NCBI GenBank assembly: GCA_021817025.1
Contig: JAKAWF010000262.1
Coordinates: forward strand, 1-5,427
Direction of reading: 5' to 3'
DNA: 5,427 nucleotides
Source: a bacterium
GTDB lineage: Bacteria > Chloroflexota > Dormibacteria > UBA8260 > Bog-877
How positions within the stretch are numbered: the stretch's first letter is position 1; every line of letters starts with the position of its first letter. This document shows, piece after piece, positions 1-3,529 of the stretch. The position numbers and the translations under genes are program-made. A model generated the notes under the pieces. That model was not told the DNA's origin. It searched no databases and was given only the letters and a program-made list of their open reading frames with translations.

Positions 1-11
1 CCCATGTCCAT
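1..11 (-). CDS. Start of a further gene, cut by the window edge
   Basis: Only the first three codons and part of a fourth (Met-Asp-Met-Gly) are inside the window. The ATG overlaps the TGA stop of the RusA-like gene by one base (TGATG), and a GGAGG sits about eight bases upstream, inside the last codons of that gene. The arrangement matches the other junctions in the window, which is the only reason to call it. Nothing can be said about its product. Confidence 0.5.
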
Positions 12-421
12 CAGTCAGCCCTCCACACCTCGATGTAGACGCCTTGAGCGTCACGATATCGCACTTTGCGCTGTGAAACGACAAGCTCGATCTCACCCTC
101 GCGGTCTCCGGTGATGAGCCCCGCATCCGCCAGCCCGTCGAGATATGGCTTCGATGCAGAGACCTTCCCATCGACATCGAACAGGCTCCCCGCCAGCTCG
201 AATGTCACCGTCACCTTGCGCGGCCCGTCAGCCTTCGGCAGCTCGGCCTTGATCCGCTCGGACTGCCCGATCACGCGGGTAGCCATGCGCTCCTGAGCCA
301 CCAGGCGCGCTCGCTCGGCCCAGTGCATCCGGGAGTTGCCAAGGTTCGCCGGCCTTCCCGGCACGAAGTACCGCACCAGCAGCCCATCGGCCTTCTCGGG
401 CATGTCGGCAGAGATGGTCAC
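11..421 (-). CDS. rusA: RusA-like Holliday junction resolvase
   Basis: Predicted 136-residue endonuclease of the RusA family, dimeric enzymes that cut four-way DNA junctions by metal-dependent catalysis in phage recombination and replication. Visible support: an N-terminal strand followed by PGRPANLGNSR (about 21-31), and an acidic core from 82 to 111 with D82-x-D84, K91, LDGL (94-97), AG-L-I (100-103) and D106. The D-x-D, K and D-G spacing fits the form I recall from actinobacterial phages. Two positions differ from the usual pattern: the Asn after the second Asp is Gly85, and the first residue of the usual Asp-Asp pair is Gly105. The frame is open to a GTG at 478, but I chose the GTG at 421 because it overlaps the upstream stop as GTGA and leaves a normal family length. 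ATG at 403 is another option. Family call fairly sure; activity less so. Confidence 0.75.
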   Translation of the reverse strand: MTISADMPEKADGLLVRYFVPGRPANLGNSRMHWAERARLVAQERMATRVIGQSERIKAELPKADGPRKVTVTFELAGSLFDVDGKVSASKPYLDGLADAGLITGDREGEIELVVSQRKVRYRDAQGVYIEVWRAD

Positions 422-555
422 ACGCCCCGCCGCATCCACCAGCCGATCCCAAGCCGCGATACCCACCAGGCCGCCCACCTGTTGCGCTCACGACCCCAGT
501 AGGCTTGATAGGCACAGTCGCCGTCATACTGGCGCAGGCGCTCAGCCTCGGTCAT
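418..555 (-). CDS. Small Trp-rich protein, 45 residues
   Basis: Unrecognised small protein. The start is well supported: an ATG in an ATGA overlap with the preceding gene, with GGAGGAA five bases upstream (561-567). It opens with MTEAE, the same first residues, encoded by the same bases, as the gene starting at 994. The C-terminal half is rich in Trp (W20, W27, W30, W31, W39, W40) and Arg, for example WAAWW and IGWW. This could be an amphipathic helix that touches a membrane or a protein partner, but there is no clear transmembrane span. Its stop overlaps the RusA-like GTG start by four bases, so the two are probably translationally coupled. It is longer in the open frame (to 711), but that extension runs through the neighbouring gene in another frame. 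Confidence 0.65.
   Translation of the reverse strand: MTEAERLRQYDGDCAYQAYWGRERNRWAAWWVSRLGIGWWMRRGV
540..555. repeat. 16-bp direct repeat, copy A (gene start)
   Basis: Plus-strand gctcagcctcggtcat, identical to 979-994. Each copy covers the first five codons (MTEAE) and the start codon of a different small gene. The flanking bases differ on both sides. Confidence 0.7.
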
Positions 556-734
556 TCCCCTTCCTCCAGGGTGGGCGCCATCCACGCCTTGAAGTCCACA
601 TAGCACTTGGGGCAGAGGTCGTATTTGCCCACATACTTCCACGTCGCGGGCCGCGTGATCTGATCGGCGAAGATTCCGGGGGACTCTTCGCGCTTGTGGC
701 ACCTGTCGCACTCAATCTGCGTCACCTGGCTCAC
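552..734 (-). CDS. Small zinc-ribbon-like protein, 60 residues
   Basis: Probable zinc-binding protein with two Cys pairs, C9-x2-C12 (followed by H13) and C41-x2-C44, separated by 28 residues as in a zinc ribbon or rubredoxin-like knuckle fold. The second pair is in YDLCPKCYVDF, followed by Trp51, and resembles small Cys proteins common in actinophage genomes (from memory). There is no catalytic motif, so a role in protein or nucleic-acid contact is only a guess. I chose the GTG at 734 because it lies in a GTGA overlap with the preceding stop and follows a strong GGAGGGAGGGGA. A second GTG at 725 is possible. The open frame extends to 791, but that part encodes a Gly/Ser-rich stretch overlapping the neighbour. 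The stop overlaps the next start as ATGA. Confidence 0.72.
   Translation of the reverse strand: MSQVTQIECDRCHKREESPGIFADQITRPATWKYVGKYDLCPKCYVDFKAWMAPTLEEGE
556..567 (-). promoter_or_regulatory. Ribosome binding site of the Trp-rich gene
   Basis: GGAGGAA at 567-561 with a five-base spacer before the ATG at 555. It fixes the start of the 45-residue gene more than 150 bases inside the longest open frame. The genes starting at 1690, 3529 and 2692 have the same core and the same spacing. Confidence 0.7.
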
Positions 735-994
735 TCCCCTCCCTCCAGAGCGGCCCGAAGTACCGCAGCCATCGTCACATCCGGCCCCCACCCGCCCGCT
801 CCGGTCTCGTTGTCGTCGAGCACGGTCTGGATCGCCGCGCGGAGCCTGCCGTTCTCCCGTCGCAGCCGCTCAACCTCGGACGCCAGTCGGGACTGTTCGC
901 AAGGCCAGGACTCGTGGCAGCCATTGCACATCTCGGGGTACAGCTCTCGGGGAAAGTGCCGCGCCGGGATCTCATCCAGCTCAGCCTCGGTCAT
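731..994 (-). CDS. Cys cluster plus leucine-zipper protein, 87 residues
   Basis: Unassigned two-part protein. Residues 23-32 form a compact C-x2-C-H-x4-C motif (C23, C26, H27, C32, within CNGCHESWPCEQ), a pattern I recall from small actinobacterial proteins with a CxxCxxxWPC signature. From about 35 to 60 there is a four-heptad coiled coil with L37, L44, L51 and V58 at one repeat position and V41, N48 and I55 at the other. That is a classic parallel-dimer zipper with a polar Asn in the core. The tail is short and partly Gly-rich. It starts at an ATG in an ATGA overlap with the gene before it, with GGAG about eight bases upstream. Its stop overlaps the next GTG. It is probably a homodimer or binds another coiled coil; DNA binding is possible but not shown. 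Confidence 0.75.
   Translation of the reverse strand: MTEAELDEIPARHFPRELYPEMCNGCHESWPCEQSRLASEVERLRRENGRLRAAIQTVLDDNETGAGGWGPDVTMAAVLRAALEGGE
735..746 (-). promoter_or_regulatory. Ribosome binding site GGAGGGAGGGGA
   Basis: Purine-rich, doubled Shine-Dalgarno-like stretch directly before the GTG at 734. It also encodes the last residues (EGGE) of the preceding gene. It supports the GTG start at 734 or the second GTG at 725. Confidence 0.6.
979..994. repeat. 16-bp direct repeat, copy B (gene start)
   Basis: Second copy of the 16-bp sequence at 540-555, again covering an ATG and the codons for MTEAE. The downstream proteins are otherwise unrelated. Confidence 0.7.
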
Positions 995-1230
995 GGATAC
1001 AGCTCCAGCAGGCGCTCGGCGATGCCGTCAATCCCGCCAGGACCCGGATCTATCCCGCAGTTGGCGCGGACCACGTCGAGCCACTGCCTCGCGGACGCCC
1101 ATGCCTCCTGCTGCGCCTGGGTGCGGTAGCCGGGGCACGGGCAGGGATCGTCCTCCCCGACCGCCGACGTGCACGAGGCGCGCCAGTGGTAATTCTCCGA
1201 GTGCCCGCAGCGAGCGCAGTTCTCGCCCAT
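991..1230 (-). CDS. Small Cys/His-rich zinc-binding protein, 79 residues
   Basis: Probable structural zinc protein. The N-terminal 34 residues carry C5-x2-C8-x-H10-x4-H15-x4-C20, then C30-x-C32-P-G-Y35. This recalls a recurrent small phage and actinobacterial type with a CxxCgH, a second His, and a terminal C-x-C before an aromatic residue. The rest (36-79) is helical, with a Trp-rich segment EAWASARQW and an acidic end. There is enough Cys/His for one or two zinc sites. The start is ATG 1230, which overlaps the preceding stop by one base (TGATG) and has GGAGGAA at 1240-1234. A GTG directly before it (1233) would sit too close to that site. Function unknown; binding to nucleic acid or to a polymerase is a guess. 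Confidence 0.75.
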   Translation of the reverse strand: MGENCARCGHSENYHWRASCTSAVGEDDPCPCPGYRTQAQQEAWASARQWLDVVRANCGIDPGPGGIDGIAERLLELYP

Positions 1231-1352
1231 CACTTCCTCCCTCGATAGTCGCTCGGGCGGTGCGCCGCAGCTCCCATCGCGCTCAGCAGCAGCATCCCCG
1301 CGACCAGCAGGAACCCAGCAGCGCCGATCAACAGGTAGACCTGCCAGATCAC
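1230..1352 (-). CDS. Single-span membrane protein, 40 residues
   Basis: Very small predicted inner-membrane protein. Residues about 4-29 are almost wholly hydrophobic (YLLIGAAGFLLVAGMLLLSA), followed by a short basic tail (HRPSDYRGRK). By the positive-inside rule the N-terminus should face out and the C-terminus the cytoplasm. I chose the GTG at 1352, which overlaps the preceding stop as GTGA and has GGAG eight bases upstream. The frame stays open to 1424, but the extension adds nothing membrane-like and overlaps the winged-helix gene. It is a single span with no lipobox or enzyme motif. A role such as superinfection exclusion or signalling cannot be told from sequence. The stop overlaps the next ATG by one base. 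Confidence 0.65.
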   Translation of the reverse strand: MIWQVYLLIGAAGFLLVAGMLLLSAMGAAAHRPSDYRGRK

Positions 1353-1690
1353 GCTACCCACTCCAGCCCGAAGTACGGACCCCACCGACGCACGATCCGC
1401 TCCCACAATGTCGGCGGCTCCCACGTCTCACCCAGTAGCGGGATGCTCACGGAGGCCCGATGGGGAAGCGCCACGCGCTCCCAACGGAAGCTCCAGCGCC
1501 GCAGGAGATCCTGCGACGCATATCCCCGACTCTGCAGCCGGACCAGCGCCCTCCATGCCACGCCGTACTTCAGCCCAGCCTCACGGGCAAGGTCCACACA
1601 GCGCCATGCACCATGTCGATCTCCCCGCGCAGCCCTCAACACGGCGGCTTCGTCCTCCCGTAGCTCTAGCACCCAATGCAACGCCGTCAT
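1349..1690 (-). CDS. Winged-helix DNA-binding protein candidate, 113 residues
   Basis: Probable winged helix-turn-helix protein. Residues 11-22 form a first helix (REDEAAVLRAAR), 31-38 a second (CVDLAREA), and 41-57 a likely recognition helix (KYGVAWRALVRLQSRGY). Residues 60-77, with the alternating basic and aromatic run LLRRWSFRWERVALP, would be the wing. The layout resembles MarR- or replication-initiator-type winged helices. The C-terminal 35 residues are Trp- and Arg-rich (WERIVRRWGPYFGLEW) and unassigned. The ATG at 1690 is in an ATGA overlap with the HNH-type gene and has GGAGGAA five bases upstream (1696-1702). The open frame runs to 1753, but the extra part is out of character. It may be a regulator or a DNA-processing accessory factor; no ligand-binding motif is visible. 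Confidence 0.65.
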   Translation of the reverse strand: MTALHWVLELREDEAAVLRAARGDRHGAWRCVDLAREAGLKYGVAWRALVRLQSRGYASQDLLRRWSFRWERVALPHRASVSIPLLGETWEPPTLWERIVRRWGPYFGLEWVA

Positions 1691-2145
1691 ACCGCTTCCT
1701 CCCGTTCCCGCACTATCTGGCGGATCAGCTCGCGCCAGCCGATCGAGTCGCACTCAACGCCGTCCACGCTTCCTCCCAGGCGGACGTACGCCGCACGGAG
1801 CAACTTCGCCCGCAGGTCCTCAGCCAGCGGCGTCCCGGCCAGCGCACGCCCGTCGTAGATCGAATGGCACCCAACGCGCCCCCCTGCCGGGCTGTCAGCG
1901 CACAGCGCCGCCGTCAGCTCAAGGGAGTCGGCCACGTCGCCCAGGCACATCCCCGACCCCGGCCGGCCACAGAGGTGCGCCCACTCCAGCGAGATCGCCC
2001 GCGAGCTGATCCCGCACCCCTCGCACTCCCACCCGGAACGCTGCAGGATGTCGCCCCACACCGACCGGCGCGCCCTGCGGGAAGCGTCAGCCCGCTTGCC
2101 CGTCTTGGGCAGCGGGGTGAATCTTCGCAGCGCGGATGTCCTCAT
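1687..2145 (-). CDS. HNH-type endonuclease candidate, 152 residues
   Basis: Likely HNH-fold protein. An Arg/Lys-rich N-terminus (RRFTPLPKTGKR) leads to RRSVWGDILQRSGWECEGCG with C41-x2-C44, then the first-His motif LEWAHLCGR (H57), then LTAALC (C82) and GCHSIYDG (C93, H94). Four Cys that could hold a structural zinc, plus two His at the expected places, give the HNH layout. The Asn that usually lies a few residues before the second zinc Cys is not visible in ADSLELTAALC, so activity is uncertain. The C-terminus (about 108-152) is helical and charged. Such proteins act in phage DNA cleavage, packaging or recombination; early-gene neighbours here suggest recombination or host-DNA attack. The ATG at 2145 follows GGGGAGAGAG, nine bases after the previous stop. 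The stop overlaps the next start as ATGA. Confidence 0.7.
   Translation of the reverse strand: MRTSALRRFTPLPKTGKRADASRRARRSVWGDILQRSGWECEGCGISSRAISLEWAHLCGRPGSGMCLGDVADSLELTAALCADSPAGGRVGCHSIYDGRALAGTPLAEDLRAKLLRAAYVRLGGSVDGVECDSIGWRELIRQIVREREEAV
1691..1702 (-). promoter_or_regulatory. Ribosome binding site of the winged-helix gene
   Basis: GGAGGAA at 1702-1696 with a five-base spacer before the ATG at 1690. It decides the start 63 bases inside the longest open frame. Confidence 0.7.
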
Positions 2146-2154
2146 CTCTCTCCC

Positions 2155-2514
2155 CTATGGCTGTTGGTCGTAGGGCAAAGCACGCAATTCCTCCCGGAGG
2201 GCAGCCCCCGCGCTGCGCCCAACCTCGATCCTCGTTCCCAGGGCGTTGATGCGATGGCGTAGGTAGCGTACCACCGCCTCCGCCTGCAACGCACGCTCTT
2301 CCAGCTTGTCCGTGGCGAGTCTGGCCTTGTGCTTCCGCATCTCAACCGACCCCTCTGCCGAAAGGAACGCCGTGCTCTCCGCTACGTCTGCCGCATGACG
2401 CGCCATCGTAGCCTCTAGGTCGGCCTCTTTGAGCAGATCCACGGTGTGGTCTAGGGACTTCGCCAGCAAGCTGAGCTGTGCCAAGACCGTCCGTGGGGTT
2501 AGCTCCTCAGGCAC
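2155..2514 (-). CDS. Long-helix phage protein of unknown function, 119 residues
   Basis: Unassigned, almost fully helical protein with no Pro or Gly between about 11 and 53. A first helical block (residues 8-53) is followed by a charged block (56-110) with heptad-like hydrophobics. The end, ALGTRIEVGRSAGAALREEL (91-110), matches a C-terminal pattern I recall from hypothetical proteins of actinobacterial phages, often near recombination genes. It is probably a coiled-coil or helical-bundle accessory protein, cytoplasmic. The start is GTG 2514, overlapping the preceding stop by eight bases (GTGCCTGA), with a weak G-rich site upstream. The stop (TAG) is nine bases before the HNH-type gene, the largest gap in this half of the window. 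Function cannot be given. Confidence 0.7.
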   Translation of the reverse strand: MPEELTPRTVLAQLSLLAKSLDHTVDLLKEADLEATMARHAADVAESTAFLSAEGSVEMRKHKARLATDKLEERALQAEAVVRYLRHRINALGTRIEVGRSAGAALREELRALPYDQQP

Positions 2515-2692
2515 GACGCCCCCACTCTCTCAGCCTCTCCACCGCGTCCACGTACCGCCGGCTGGCATTGTCCGCAGCCGTCGCCGCGCCCTTCTCCTCT
2601 GGGGTCCCTGGCTTGGCTCGCTCGTACCTCGCGTAGGCCGAGTCCCAGTACTTCCCCGCCGCCACCACCGCCTGACACAGCTCATCCACCAT
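2507..2692 (-). CDS. Small helical protein, 61 residues
   Basis: Unrecognised protein made of two probable helices, about 2-22 (VDELCQAVVAAGKYWDSAYA) and 32-58 (EEKGAATAADNASRRYVDAVERLREW), joined by a KPGTPEE turn; a helical hairpin is likely. Two starts compete. ATG 2692 has GGAGGAA exactly five bases upstream (2698-2704), the same geometry as three other genes here, and leaves a 14-base gap. ATG 2710 is in an ATGA overlap with the preceding gene, with GGGAG five bases upstream, and would add MTGGRA. I prefer 2692, but only slightly. The stop overlaps the next GTG by eight bases. Confidence 0.6.
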   Translation of the reverse strand: MVDELCQAVVAAGKYWDSAYARYERAKPGTPEEKGAATAADNASRRYVDAVERLREWGRRA

Positions 2693-2704
2693 CGCTCTTC
2701 CTCC
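2693..2704 (-). promoter_or_regulatory. Ribosome binding site choosing between two ATGs
   Basis: GGAGGAA at 2704-2698, five bases before ATG 2692. If translation instead begins at the upstream ATG 2710, these bases simply encode Gly-Gly-Arg. Both readings are open, and the site could even allow two initiation points in the same frame. Confidence 0.5.
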
Positions 2705-2706
2705 AG

Positions 2707-2907
2707 TCATCCCAACTCCCTTCTCCGCGTGGCCCACAACTCACAGAGCCAGCGGTATGCCCGCAGTGTCTCGGGCCGGATGTGCTTGCCCGGCGTCATC
2801 GCGTCGCCCTCTGGCAGCAGGGTCGCAACATGATCCCCCAGCCGGTCCAGATGGACCAGATCGGTGCATTCGGCGATCTCCCTTGCCAGTTGCTCGGTTA
2901 AGCTCAC
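2707..2907 (-). CDS. Small helical protein, 66 residues
   Basis: Unassigned. The first 31 residues form a helical segment (SLTEQLAREIAECTDLVHLDRLGDHVATLL). After a PEGDAMTPGKH loop comes a second helix ending in LRAYRWLCELWATRRREL. Short proteins of this style, ending in an Arg-rich helix, are common in phage DNA-metabolism regions, but I cannot name a family. It starts at GTG 2907, overlapping the preceding stop as GTGA, with GAGGG about eight bases upstream. Its stop is part of the ATGA at 2710-2707. It has no Cys pairs, membrane segment or catalytic motif. Confidence 0.65.
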   Translation of the reverse strand: MSLTEQLAREIAECTDLVHLDRLGDHVATLLPEGDAMTPGKHIRPETLRAYRWLCELWATRRRELG

Positions 2908-3200
2908 AACGCATTCCCTCGCCGTGCGTACAGCCCGGGGAACAGGTCCCCGACCTCGGGGGCAGGCGCGGGAGCCGACGGGGCCTCAGCCTGCACCGGA
3001 GCCACGAGCACATACCGCGCCACGTTCCCTCGGTGAGAGTGAGTGGTGCAGCGCATGGCCGTGATCCGGTGCCCGTCTCGCACCAGATCCCCGACCCGGT
3101 TTCGCAGGGTGTATGCCAGGTGCTCTGGCGCCTCCGACACGCACACCCCGCGTTGGCCGACCATCCGCAGCAGGCTCAACACCTCTTCCCGCTGGGTCAC
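2904..3200 (-). CDS. Winged-helix protein with Pro/Ala tail, 98 residues
   Basis: Probable small DNA-binding protein. The first 67 residues form a winged helix: helix one (REEVLSLLRMVGQRG, 4-18), helix two (SEAPEHLAY, 22-30), a recognition helix (TLRNRVGDLVRDGHRI, 31-46), and a strand-turn-strand wing (ITAMRCTTHSHRGNVARYVLV). This style of short winged helix is frequent beside phage replication and methylase genes. A Pro/Ala linker (72-81) then leads to a conserved-looking tip, VGDLFPGLY (83-91). The tip could be a short interaction motif, as discussed in the findings. It starts at GTG 3200 in a GTGA overlap with the Cys-rich gene. The stop overlaps the next start in the same way. The role could be replication initiation, regulation or packaging support; not resolved. 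Confidence 0.7.
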   Translation of the reverse strand: MTQREEVLSLLRMVGQRGVCVSEAPEHLAYTLRNRVGDLVRDGHRITAMRCTTHSHRGNVARYVLVAPVQAEAPSAPAPAPEVGDLFPGLYARRGNAL

Positions 3201-3529
3201 ACCATCGCCCCCGTCATCCGCAGCCAGTGCCTATGCCCGGCGTGGCAAGTGCCGCAGTAGTTCTCGTACCCCGCCGCCCGCTCCACGGACCGCCCGTCGG
3301 CCATCCACCAGGTGCAGCGACAGGCCGGGCAGGTGCGCGGAGCGCCGAAGGCACCGTTAGCGGCTTCCGGCGTCTCCTGCGGTCGGCGCCTCATGCACCC
3401 GTTGCACAAGCCCAGCAGGACGCCCCCCAAGCACTCCACCCGGCGCCGCTCCTCGGCCTTCTGGCCCCATGTCCTGCCGCACTCCGAGCACGTCATCCCC
3501 TTCGGCTTGACAGCTACGGGCTTCGTCAC
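3197..3529 (-). CDS. Cys-rich double zinc-ribbon protein, 110 residues
   Basis: Probable zinc protein with repeated CxxC pairs: C14-x2-C17 (CSECGRTW), C42-x2-C45 (CNGC), C67-x2-C70 plus C72 (CPACRC), and C92-x2-C95 (CGTCH). Pairs one with two and three with four would give two zinc ribbons of about 30 residues each, joined by a linker at 47-64. C33 is unpaired. Basic residues are frequent near the first ribbon (EERRR, MRRRP), which would suit nucleic-acid contact. The start is GTG 3529, overlapping the methyltransferase stop as GTGA, with GGAGGAA five bases upstream (3535-3541). Being the gene directly coupled to the methyltransferase, it could be a partner or specificity accessory, but that is inference only. 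No catalytic motif is visible. Confidence 0.72.
   Translation of the reverse strand: MTKPVAVKPKGMTCSECGRTWGQKAEERRRVECLGGVLLGLCNGCMRRRPQETPEAANGAFGAPRTCPACRCTWWMADGRSVERAAGYENYCGTCHAGHRHWLRMTGAMV

Noticed and set aside
422..478. N-terminal extension of the RusA-like gene to GTG 478
   Set aside because: The extra 19 residues overlap the Trp-rich gene in another frame, and the GTGA at 421-418 gives a start that fits the rest of the operon and family length.
1765..1776. GGAGGAA followed by GTG inside the HNH-type gene
   Set aside because: The spacer is only two bases and the in-frame product would be 26 residues from the C-terminus. More likely chance from Gly-Gly-Ser codons.
336..2009. Long open frame of 557 codons on the plus strand
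   Set aside because: It is rich in Arg, Ser, Pro and Ala with no recognisable domain, and runs antisense to some ten minus-strand genes that have motifs, ribosome sites and overlaps. Long antisense frames are expected in GC-rich coding DNA.
1408..2262. Second long plus-strand open frame, 284 codons
   Set aside because: Same low-complexity Pro/Arg/Ala composition, antisense to the winged-helix, HNH-type and long-helix genes, and no convincing start signal.
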